Source: JBBSUQ01 sp964389755
GTDB lineage: Bacteria > Bacteroidota > Bacteroidia > Flavobacteriales_D > Crocinitomicaceae
Length of the DNA stretch: 64,000 nucleotides
NCBI GenBank assembly: GCA_964389755.1
Contig: CAYMEW010000008.1
Span: 1-64,000 of the forward strand
Direction of reading: 5' to 3'
Both the position numbers and the translations under genes were made by a program. Positions 18,277 to 25,976 of the stretch are shown piece by piece. Every line of letters starts with the position of its first letter. Position 1 is the first letter of the stretch. The notes below the pieces were generated by a model, which saw only the letters and a list, made by a program, of their open reading frames with translations, was not told the DNA's origin and did no database searches.

Positions 18277-19059
18277 ATGGCGACATATTCCAACATACTC
18301 GAAGAACAACGCGGCCAGACGCGCTTAATCACCATCAACCGGCCCGCACAGCTGAACGCACTGAACAAAGAAACGATCTCAGAACTTCACGAAGCGCTGA
18401 AGGACGCCGATACCGATCGGAACACGGGCGTGATCATTCTGACCGGTTCGGGAGAAAAATCATTCGTTGCAGGGGCGGACATTAAAGAATTCGCTGACTT
18501 TTCGGTAGCCGAGGGCGGTAAACTCGCTCAAAACGGGCAGGACATCCTGTTCTCTTTCATAGAAAACCTCTCCACGCCGGTTATTGCCGCGATCAACGGT
18601 TTTGCGCTCGGCGGCGGACTCGAACTGGCCATGGCCGCACACATCCGGGTTGCGTCTGCGAACGCGCGCATGGGATTGCCTGAAGTTTCGCTCGGAGTGA
18701 TCCCCGGATACGGCGGAACACAGCGTCTGGCGCAACTGGTCGGACGTGGAAAAGCGAACGAAATGGTGTTCACCGCCGGAATGATCTCTGCCGAAGATGC
18801 CTTAAAATGGGGACTTGTTAATTACGTGACCGATCTGAACGACCTTTTGACAAAAGCCGAAGAAATAGCCGGGAAGATCCTGAACAATTCGCCGGCGGCC
18901 ATCGCTTCGGCCATTCGCGCGATTAATGCAGGGTTCGACACCGAAAAGAACGGCTTTGATACCGAGATCGAAGAATTTGGAAATTGTTTCGGAACGGAAG
19001 AGTTCAAAGAAGGTACGGGAGCATTTCTCGAAAAACGAAAACCAAACTTCCGCGGATAA
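18277..19059 (+). CDS. Enoyl-CoA hydratase/crotonase family protein
   Basis: The 260-residue protein has the full crotonase pattern: the oxyanion-hole strands FVAGADIKEF and NGFALGGGLELAM, and both glutamates that position water in true hydratases, Glu116 (GGGLELA) and Glu136 (LPEVSLGVIPG). It should hydrate trans-2-enoyl-CoA in fatty-acid or amino-acid breakdown, although isomerase activity is possible. The ATG at 18277 gives the normal N-terminus. The longer frame from 18142 overlaps the preceding gene and is not conserved. The next gene starts immediately after its stop. Confidence 0.92.
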   Translation: MATYSNILEEQRGQTRLITINRPAQLNALNKETISELHEALKDADTDRNTGVIILTGSGEKSFVAGADIKEFADFSVAEGGKLAQNGQDILFSFIENLSTPVIAAINGFALGGGLELAMAAHIRVASANARMGLPEVSLGVIPGYGGTQRLAQLVGRGKANEMVFTAGMISAEDALKWGLVNYVTDLNDLLTKAEEIAGKILNNSPAAIASAIRAINAGFDTEKNGFDTEIEEFGNCFGTEEFKEGTGAFLEKRKPNFRG

Positions 19060-20514
19060 TTGAGTTCGATCCGGAAACTGGCGGGACAAACGGCTATTTA
19101 CGGCCTTTCCAGCATCCTCGGGCGCATGCTGAACTACCTGCTTGTTCCCCTGTATACGCATTTTTTCAGCAATCCTTCGGACTATGGAGTGGTTTCCGAA
19201 CTGTATGCGTATGTTGCTTTCCTGATCGTTTTCCTGACCTTCGGGATGGAAACGACCTTTTTCCGCTTCCTGCAGGATAAACTCAGTCCCAAACTGGTCT
19301 TCAACCAGAGTTTCCTGACGATTCTCGGTCTGAACGTCGTTTTCCTGCTGGTGATCCTGTTTTTTCTCAGCCCGATTGCCGACGCCATGTTGTATGCCGA
19401 TCACCCGGAATACATCGTGTTGCTGAGCCTGATCGTGGTCGCCGATGCCTGTAGCGCACTGCCTTTGGCGAAACTGCGCGCCGAACAGCGTCCGCGCAAA
19501 TTTGCGATGATCCAACTAAGTTCGATCGGGACGAATATTTTACTAAATCTCGTTCTCTTCTACGCTTTCTTTGATCCGGAGCATCCGGAGCAGGGCGTGT
19601 TGTTCATTTTCGTGGTGAACCTGGTATCCTCCCTGCTCAAACCCGCTTTGCTCTACAAAGATTTCCTGGGAATTCGCCTGCGGCTGGACCCTGCTTTATT
19701 AAAACGCATGTGGCGTTATGCACTTCCACTGGTGATCGCCGGTTTTGCGGGTATCGTGAACGAAACGCTCGACCGTATCCTGCTGAAACAATTGCTGTAC
19801 AAAGGCACCGAGGCATCCCTGAACTACGCAGAGGCACAGGTTGGAATCTATTCGGCATGCTATAAACTCGCGATGCTGGTAACCATCTTTTTACAGGCTT
19901 ATCGCTATGCCGCGGAACCGTTCTTTTTTTCCCAGATGAATCTGCCGGATAAGAACAAAATGTACAGCCGGGTCATGAATTTTTTTGTGGCTGCGGTTTG
20001 CGTAATTTTCCTGCTTGTCTCGCTCAATATCGATATTTTCAAGTACTTCATCACACGCGATGAATACTGGGCAGGCCTCGACGTGGTTCCGATATTGTTA
20101 CTGGGAAACGTATTCCTCGGGATCTATTTCAACCAGAGCATCTGGTACAAACTGAGCGGTCAGACGCGTTTCGGGGCGTACATTGCGATCGGCGGAGCGG
20201 TTTTAACCATCCTGATCAACGTGCTTTTCATCCCCGTTTATGGATTTCGGGCCTCTGCCTGGGCCACGCTCATCGTTTACGGCGCACAGATGGTAGCTTC
20301 CTATTTCCTGGGCCAGAAATACTACCCGATCAAATACAACCTCCGTAAATTCTGGCTCTACTTCGGTGCTGCGCTGCTCATTTTCTTTATCGCAAGCGGT
20401 TTGGACGGCGATAGTTTCACCTTCAACCTGATCATTAACAACCTGCTGATCTTATTATTTATCGGCCTGGTCTGGTACATTGAAAAGCCGAGTCTTCGTT
20501 CACCCAATGGCTAG
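19060..20514 (+). CDS. Polysaccharide flippase, Wzx/MOP superfamily
   Basis: The 484-residue protein has about 14 membrane helices and begins with KLAGQTAIYGLSSILGRMLN, the common opening of Bacteroidota lipopolysaccharide-type flippases. It would move lipid-linked sugars across the inner membrane. The start is a TTG directly after the crotonase TAA, with no intergenic base. No ATG further in keeps the first helix, so TTG is most likely real. It fits with the nearby GT-C enzyme and the next membrane protein as a small envelope-glycan group. Confidence 0.87.
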   Translation: MSSIRKLAGQTAIYGLSSILGRMLNYLLVPLYTHFFSNPSDYGVVSELYAYVAFLIVFLTFGMETTFFRFLQDKLSPKLVFNQSFLTILGLNVVFLLVILFFLSPIADAMLYADHPEYIVLLSLIVVADACSALPLAKLRAEQRPRKFAMIQLSSIGTNILLNLVLFYAFFDPEHPEQGVLFIFVVNLVSSLLKPALLYKDFLGIRLRLDPALLKRMWRYALPLVIAGFAGIVNETLDRILLKQLLYKGTEASLNYAEAQVGIYSACYKLAMLVTIFLQAYRYAAEPFFFSQMNLPDKNKMYSRVMNFFVAAVCVIFLLVSLNIDIFKYFITRDEYWAGLDVVPILLLGNVFLGIYFNQSIWYKLSGQTRFGAYIAIGGAVLTILINVLFIPVYGFRASAWATLIVYGAQMVASYFLGQKYYPIKYNLRKFWLYFGAALLIFFIASGLDGDSFTFNLIINNLLILLFIGLVWYIEKPSLRSPNG

Positions 20515-21913
20515 GAAAGCATTTATTTGGTTCGGAATACTTTTCCTGCTGGCTGATGGTTTCTATTCGTTCGTTCAGTTTTATGAAACTCCTATTGACG
20601 GAGATCTGTCAGGAGGTGTTGTTCCCGCACAGGACGTTCGCCCGATCCTGCGGGATCCGTTTGGAGTAAGTACCTGGAGCGAAGGTGCGCGTTATCCGAA
20701 CCCCAATCGTTTTTTTAGTCATGCGGTACTCTATACCTGGTTTCATAGTGTTCCCTTCGTATTCCAGACTTTTACATCGCCGATTCATTCACTTTACTTT
20801 TCAGCAGCCTTATTCAAATGGCTTGTTCAGCTCGGACTGATACTGGTGATGGGAAGTTTTATCAGGGACCGGAATTCAAAACGCAGCGGTTTTCCGGGGT
20901 TAATATTTGCAGCTCTCCTGATCGTTCCGCTATTCCAAAGCGAAGGTTACCGGACTTATATGGGAATCATCGATCCGGCGATCACCTATGTCTTTTTTTA
21001 TGCCTTCCCGATCCTGTTATTGCTGATCTGGTTTCGACTTATTCTCTCACTCATTAACAGTGCTGAACCGCCGGGATCGCCACGATTTTTACTGATCATC
21101 CTCTTAGCCTGTATCAGCGCCCTGAGCGGCCCGCTGAATCCGGGAGTCATGCTGATCATATTATTTATTTACGCCATTCAAAGAATCCGAAAAAAGGATT
21201 TCCGTTTCACAGGTCGCGAATGGCTACTGACTGCATGTGCTTTCCTGGCTCTCTACAGTCTTTTTGTCGGTCAGTTCAATTCCGTCAGCCAGGCCAAATC
21301 GCTTATTGAAATTTACGCCGGACTTCCGACCGGATTATTCAATATTCTGACACGGAAACCCGGATTTTTATTCCTATTCGCTGCTATCCTGCTCAATTTT
21401 GTGATTCTTCGAAAACACCATTCTGCATTTCGCGATTCAAAATACATTGCCTTATTTATACTTCTGTACATCCTTTTATTGCCGTTGGGCGGATATCGGG
21501 ATTACCGGCCTTACACGATCCGTTACGATAGTTTTATTCCGGTGACCGTCTGCCTGATGTATCTCTACACAGCGGGAACGTTTCGCGTGTGGAACTCTCT
21601 TTCCGCGCGAACGAGAAAATTTTATGTGGCCTGTCCGCTCGCTATGCTCCTTATTTTTTCGATGGCCGACCTGCATTCGGGCAACGGTTATCGCTGCGAG
21701 CGGGATGCATTGATTAAAATCCGGGAGTCGCGTGACCGCGTGGTGGTTTTAGAAAATAACTGCCCGGTGCTTTCCTGGGAAATAGTAAGCGATCGCAGAT
21801 GGAATAATCTTAATTCAAAAATGCTGCAACAACTTGGAATTACAGTTGAAAAAAAGGAATTTTATCATCAAACAGACAAACATGGCACTTATCAAAACTT
21901 GTCGCGGGAATGA
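20507..21913 (+). CDS. Unknown polytopic membrane protein
   Basis: The 468-residue protein has about 10-11 hydrophobic segments and a soluble loop after the first helix that is rich in Asp, Pro and Gly (roughly residues 25-75). I do not recognise the family. Size and layout resemble GT-C transferases and O-antigen-type proteins, but the acidic DxD/DE motif expected just after the first helix is not clear. It overlaps the flippase by 8 bp and the next gene by 32 bp, so it is part of the same transcript. It could be a glycan-related membrane enzyme, which is inference from context only. Confidence 0.6.
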   Translation: MARKAFIWFGILFLLADGFYSFVQFYETPIDGDLSGGVVPAQDVRPILRDPFGVSTWSEGARYPNPNRFFSHAVLYTWFHSVPFVFQTFTSPIHSLYFSAALFKWLVQLGLILVMGSFIRDRNSKRSGFPGLIFAALLIVPLFQSEGYRTYMGIIDPAITYVFFYAFPILLLLIWFRLILSLINSAEPPGSPRFLLIILLACISALSGPLNPGVMLIILFIYAIQRIRKKDFRFTGREWLLTACAFLALYSLFVGQFNSVSQAKSLIEIYAGLPTGLFNILTRKPGFLFLFAAILLNFVILRKHHSAFRDSKYIALFILLYILLLPLGGYRDYRPYTIRYDSFIPVTVCLMYLYTAGTFRVWNSLSARTRKFYVACPLAMLLIFSMADLHSGNGYRCERDALIKIRESRDRVVVLENNCPVLSWEIVSDRRWNNLNSKMLQQLGITVEKKEFYHQTDKHGTYQNLSRE

Positions 21914-22415
21914 ACCGCAAATCGGTAACGACTGTTTCCTGGCTGAAAACGCAACGATCGTGGGGGATGTGGTCCTCGGAGATCAGTGTTCGGTCTGGTT
22001 CAATGCCGTTATTCGCGGTGATGTCAATTCCATCCGGATGGGAAATAAAGTGAACGTACAGGACGGTGCGGTGATTCACTGTACCTATGAAAAAACGAAG
22101 GTATTACTTGGAAATAACGTGTCGATCGGGCACAATGCGCTGGTGCACGGATGCACGGTGGAAGATAATGTGCTGATCGGCATGGGTGCGATCGTGATGG
22201 ACAATTGTTATATCGAAGCAAACTGCATCATTGCTGCCGGCGCCGTCTTACTCGAGGGAACGCGGGTGGAATCATGGAGTATCTATGCGGGCGTTCCGGC
22301 CAAAAAGGTAAAAACGCTCTCACCCGAACTATTTGCCGGCGAAGTACAGCGCATTGCCAACAACTACGTCATGTATTCCGGCTGGTTCAAAGAAAATACG
22401 CAAAGTCATGAATAA
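21882..22415 (+). CDS. Gamma-carbonic-anhydrase-like hexapeptide protein
   Basis: The 177-residue protein is built from hexapeptide repeats forming a left-handed beta helix, followed by a short C-terminal helix. The three metal-binding histidines of the gamma class are in place: His66 (GAVIHCT), His84 and His89 (GHNALVHGC). Family members (YrdA/PaaY/Cam-like) are trimers. Some hydrate CO2, while others have unclear roles. The ATG at 21882 gives the usual N-terminus and lies inside the end of the previous gene. The next gene overlaps its stop by 8 bp. Confidence 0.9.
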   Translation: MALIKTCRGNEPQIGNDCFLAENATIVGDVVLGDQCSVWFNAVIRGDVNSIRMGNKVNVQDGAVIHCTYEKTKVLLGNNVSIGHNALVHGCTVEDNVLIGMGAIVMDNCYIEANCIIAAGAVLLEGTRVESWSIYAGVPAKKVKTLSPELFAGEVQRIANNYVMYSGWFKENTQSHE

Positions 22416-22755
22416 AGATATCGAAACGCGCGATGACCTCGTGTTACTGGTAGATCGCTTCTATGGAAAAGTGCTCGAAGATCCGCTCATCGGTCCCTTC
22501 TTCAAGAACCTGGATTTCGAACATCATAAGCCTCTGATGGTTCGTTTCTGGAGTTTCGCCTTGCTGGATGAACCCGGTTACACGACGAATGTGATCGAGA
22601 AACACCTTCGCTTTCGGATTCGCAAAGAACATTTGGACCGCTGGTTATTCCTTTTCGGTGAAACCATTGATGCGCATTTCACCGGTGAACGAGCGGAAGC
22701 GGCCAAACAGCGTGCATCCTGGGTAGGCTGGACGATACTTTCGAAGATGAACTGA
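22408..22755 (+). CDS. Group III truncated haemoglobin
   Basis: The 115-residue protein fits the group III (P-type) truncated haemoglobin family. The start DIETRDDLVLLVDRFY, the FFKNLDFEHH...FWSF region and the proximal-haem motif HLDRWLFLF (His75, Arg78-Trp79-Leu80) are typical. It would bind haem and O2, NO or another ligand, but its physiological role is rarely known. It is the last gene of the plus-strand run and overlaps the gamma-carbonic-anhydrase-like gene by 8 bp. Its stop lies 5 bp from the end of the convergent T9SS cargo gene. Confidence 0.9.
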   Translation: MNKDIETRDDLVLLVDRFYGKVLEDPLIGPFFKNLDFEHHKPLMVRFWSFALLDEPGYTTNVIEKHLRFRIRKEHLDRWLFLFGETIDAHFTGERAEAAKQRASWVGWTILSKMN

Positions 22756-22760
22756 ATTCC

Positions 22761-24905
22761 TTAGCGCAGTACGGTTACAAAGCCGTGTACTTTGTCGCGG
22801 TTGCCATTGGCGCGTGTAAAGTAGATCACATAGGTGTAGACGCCATCCGAGACGGTCTGCCCGTTAAAGGTACCGTCCCACGACTTGTCGCTGTCGCTAA
22901 AACTGTGCACCTGGTTTCCCCACCGATTGAAAATATATCCTTCCTCCAGGAATGCTCCGAGCAGTTCGATGGTGAACAGATCGTTGATGCCGTCTGCGTT
23001 CGGGGTGAATACGTTCGGGATGTACAGGGCGAACTCTTCTTCCTGGCAATCATCCAGCACAAATTCCGTAACGGCCGAATACGTACAACCGTGATTATCC
23101 GTTTCCGTAACGGTTACGATCGTATCTGCGGTAAGTACCACGCCACCCAGTGCGACAGAATCTTCCGCACAAAAGTGGTTCAGTTGGTAGCTGTCGGAAA
23201 CCTGGTAAAACGAGAGCATCACCGCGTGTGAGCTATCACAGCCATTGGCATCCGTAAATAGCTGGGTATACGTTCCTTCATCGGTTTCTACCTGTCCGAA
23301 AATCGTGGTGCTGCTTCCCGGGCAGATCTGCATGCTTTCGATCGTATTTTGCGGCTGAAAATGCACCAGTGTGATCTCGTGAACACTGTCACAACCATGT
23401 ACATCGGTAAAGGTCTGGCTATACACACCTTCATTTCCTTCCTGCTGACCGAATATATCGGTGGTTGATCCCGGACAGATCTGAATGGTTTCGGAACTTT
23501 GTTGCGGTGCATAAAAAGTAAGCGTCACGGAATGCGTACTGTCACACCCGTTCACGTCGGTAAAAGTTTGACTGTAAACGCCCGCGGTGCTTTCCGTTTG
23601 CCCAAAAATCACGGTAGAACTTCCGGGGCAGATGGTGCGTGTTTCGCTGGTTTGTTGCGGCTGGCAATCTTCGCTAACCGTTATATCGATGCAATCCTGA
23701 ACGGTGCAGTTTCCGCTGCCGAGCGTGTAGCAAACCTGGAAGGTCCCCACGCCGGAAGTCTGCGGATCAAAAACGCCGCCCGACGTCAGGCAGGACCCGC
23801 AATCCGAAGACCAGGTTCCGCCTGACGTTGCAGCTGTTAGTTGAACAGGATTCTGGGTATTCAATAAATTTCCGGGATCGGTAATAGTCGGATCGCCTGA
23901 AACGCTTCCGCTGTTCACCTGTGTGGCTTCGGTATATGTGCAGCCACTGTTGTCTGTCACGGTTAGGGTGTAAGTTCCGGAGCAGAGACCCGTAATCGTT
24001 GCGCCGGACATGCCGTTTGACCAGGAATAAGTGTACGGAGCGTTTCCGCCACCGGCTGTTGCCGTAATACTCCCGTCGCAGGTTCCGGTACAACTTTCGT
24101 CAGTCACATTAAAACTGACCTGCAAGGATGGTGCAATCCCACACTGTGGATTCATAGACGCGATGAATGCGTCGTTCTCAACAGAATTGGCCGCGCCCGG
24201 TGTCTCATCAGTCCCGACATTCCCGGATGACCAGTTCGACTGCAGGTTCCAGTCGTTGCTCGTATCGTTGGTAAATGAAAAGACTGTTCCGGAGGCGCTT
24301 CCGCTGAAATAAATGATGGTATTGTTCGAATTATTTCCCCAGCTGACTGCATGCAGTGGTGTTCCGTTTTGCGCAAGATTCGGGATCTGGAATGAATCAT
24401 TGGAGTTATTCATAGCCAGTGAACTCCAGCTACCGGCACCCACTGTCCAGGAGGCGGCAGGCGGATAAAGCGGCGTTGAATTATTGGGTTCGCTCGGTGT
24501 TCCTTCGAGCAGCGGAGAAGACGCAGGCAAAATAAGCCGGCAGTTCCCGTCGCTCAGGGAAATATCATCCGGCGGAATGGCCGTATTACGGTTAGCTTCG
24601 TTGTAGATCACGATGTATGTTCCCTGTGGTACACACGACCACAACGGATCGTTTGAAAAGCGAACGGCACCGGGCGCTGTTCCGGCTCCGCTTCCTGATT
24701 GAAAGTACCCGTTATTATCATCAATGATTACGTGCCGGATATCGATGCACGGTGCAGGTGTCTGACAACCCGGGGTACCGATCACGACAAATTCGACATA
24801 TTCGGCGGTACCGGTGCCCTGCGACACTTCATTAATGATTAATTGTTGGGTGTGTGAGAAGAAGGAAAACAGTGCAAACAGAAAAACAAGGATTCTGTGT
24901 ATCAT
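22761..24905 (-). CDS. T9SS type B cargo: lamin-tail-like domain plus tandem repeats
   Basis: The 714-residue secreted protein starts with a signal peptide (cut near HTQQ). A lamin-tail-like domain follows (about 20-130, LIINEVSQG...EYVEFV). The middle has SprB-like Cys-rich stretches (about 270-330), then three near-identical 51-residue repeats (about 419-570) built around ICPGS, IFGQ and GCDS. The end (about 630-714) is the gliding-motility-associated type B sorting domain, with NVFTPNADGINDLF and FNRWG, which directs export through the type IX secretion system and surface retention or release. The role is probably adhesion. It lies downstream of murI and ends 5 bp from the convergent haemoglobin gene. 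Confidence 0.88.
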   Translation of the reverse strand: MIHRILVFLFALFSFFSHTQQLIINEVSQGTGTAEYVEFVVIGTPGCQTPAPCIDIRHVIIDDNNGYFQSGSGAGTAPGAVRFSNDPLWSCVPQGTYIVIYNEANRNTAIPPDDISLSDGNCRLILPASSPLLEGTPSEPNNSTPLYPPAASWTVGAGSWSSLAMNNSNDSFQIPNLAQNGTPLHAVSWGNNSNNTIIYFSGSASGTVFSFTNDTSNDWNLQSNWSSGNVGTDETPGAANSVENDAFIASMNPQCGIAPSLQVSFNVTDESCTGTCDGSITATAGGGNAPYTYSWSNGMSGATITGLCSGTYTLTVTDNSGCTYTEATQVNSGSVSGDPTITDPGNLLNTQNPVQLTAATSGGTWSSDCGSCLTSGGVFDPQTSGVGTFQVCYTLGSGNCTVQDCIDITVSEDCQPQQTSETRTICPGSSTVIFGQTESTAGVYSQTFTDVNGCDSTHSVTLTFYAPQQSSETIQICPGSTTDIFGQQEGNEGVYSQTFTDVHGCDSVHEITLVHFQPQNTIESMQICPGSSTTIFGQVETDEGTYTQLFTDANGCDSSHAVMLSFYQVSDSYQLNHFCAEDSVALGGVVLTADTIVTVTETDNHGCTYSAVTEFVLDDCQEEEFALYIPNVFTPNADGINDLFTIELLGAFLEEGYIFNRWGNQVHSFSDSDKSWDGTFNGQTVSDGVYTYVIYFTRANGNRDKVHGFVTVLR
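23200..23660 (-). repeat. Three in-frame tandem repeats of about 153 bp
   Basis: The T9SS type B protein encodes three consecutive 51-residue units, each with CPGS, IFGQ, a V/T-Y-S/T-Q turn, and GCDS followed by a hydrophobic strand. The DNA copies are similar but not identical, so the array is not a very recent expansion. Copy number could change by recombination. Confidence 0.8.
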
Positions 24906-24992
24906 ACATCCGTTAAACTAATATTACGTTTCCAGCTGGTTTCGGTTCTGCACCCGACGGGCAACCTCAAGGATATCAACCAAAAACTGCCG

Positions 24993-25000
24993 CAAAGATA
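24993..25000 (-). promoter_or_regulatory. -7 box for the type B cargo gene
   Basis: On the minus strand this reads TATCTTTG, matching TAnnTTTG. It lies about 87 nt upstream of the start at 24905, in the gap after murI, so the cargo gene can be transcribed on its own. Confidence 0.45.
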
Positions 25001-25055
25001 GGACATCATTTCCGGATAATAAAAAGAAGCTGTTTAAGTAATCGTTAAATCTTTG

Positions 25056-25880
25056 TCAGAGCCTGATCTTCGTACTCTTAACACGCTGACCTGTCAGGTC
25101 AAATACTTTTTCGTCAAACGTTTCGCGGTTTTCAGTGGTTAGATAAGCTACGGTTCCGTTTTTCGAGCAACGTTCATCCATTTCGGGGTGACGCCTGAGG
25201 TAATCGACCAGTTTTTCAGCCACGATCGGGCCCTGTGAGATAATTTTCACGTGGTTCGGAACGAATTTCCGGATCTGTTCTTCGATTAGCGGATAATGCG
25301 TACAACCGAGTATGATCGCATCGATCAGCGGGTCTTTGTGAAACAGGCGATCGATTTCCTGCTTGATAAAATATTTCGCTCCTTCGGTATCGCATTCATT
25401 GTTTTCAATCAGTGGAACCCACATGGGACAGGCATGCTGTGTCACGATCATCTCTTCGGCAAATTTACCGATCTCCATCAGGTATGAGTTCGATTTGACC
25501 GTACCTTCGGTGGCGAGTACACCGATGTGTTTCGTATTACTAAGTGTTTCGACGATCTCGGTACTCGGACGGATAACTCCCAGCACGCGTTTGTCGGGGT
25601 AATCCACAGCGAGATTCTTCTGTTGAATATTGCGCAGTGCTTTCGCCGAAGCCGTATTGCAGGCGAGTATCACGAGGTTACATCCGCGACTGAACAACTC
25701 TTCCACGGCCTCCAGCGTAAAATTATACACGAGTTCAAAAGAGCGCGAGCCGTAAGGAGCCCGGGCGTTATCCCCAAGGTACAGGAAGTCATAGTCCGGC
25801 AAGGCTTTTATAACTTCGTGCAAGACGGTAAGCCCGCCATAGCCCGAATCAAAAATACCGATCGGCGCATATTCTTTCAT
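25056..25880 (-). CDS. murI: Glutamate racemase
   Basis: The 274-residue enzyme makes D-glutamate for peptidoglycan. The opening IGIFDSGYGGLTVL with Asp11, the first catalytic cysteine Cys74 (LACNTASAKAL) and the second Cys193 (LGCTHYPL) are all present. The ATG at 25880 gives the normal N-terminus, whereas a TTG at 25928 would add residues unlike the family. The gene sits between two T9SS cargo genes. In relatives it usually closes the uppS-bamA-ompH-ompH block, which here lies just upstream beyond the Kelch protein. Confidence 0.95.
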   Translation of the reverse strand: MKEYAPIGIFDSGYGGLTVLHEVIKALPDYDFLYLGDNARAPYGSRSFELVYNFTLEAVEELFSRGCNLVILACNTASAKALRNIQQKNLAVDYPDKRVLGVIRPSTEIVETLSNTKHIGVLATEGTVKSNSYLMEIGKFAEEMIVTQHACPMWVPLIENNECDTEGAKYFIKQEIDRLFHKDPLIDAIILGCTHYPLIEEQIRKFVPNHVKIISQGPIVAEKLVDYLRRHPEMDERCSKNGTVAYLTTENRETFDEKVFDLTGQRVKSTKIRL

Positions 25881-25924
25881 CGAAGTAAAAATACAATATT
25901 TCGAAGTCGGAACGAAAAACGCAA

Positions 25925-25954
25925 ACAAAAAAGAGGCGTACCGGGGTACGCCTC
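25925..25954 (-). terminator. Intrinsic terminator of the Kelch/T9SS gene
   Basis: A perfect 10-bp stem, GAGGCGTACC (25933-25942) with GGTACGCCTC (25945-25954), is followed on the minus strand by a run of T (25927-25932). It lies 23 bp after the stop of the gene at 25977 and just before murI, so murI probably has its own promoter. Confidence 0.88.
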
Positions 25955-25976
25955 CTCATCCTTTATGAATGGAATT

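Noticed and set aside
22756..22760. Terminator between convergent haemoglobin and T9SS genes
   Set aside because: Only 5 bp lie between the stops and no stem with T-run could be seen in or across them.
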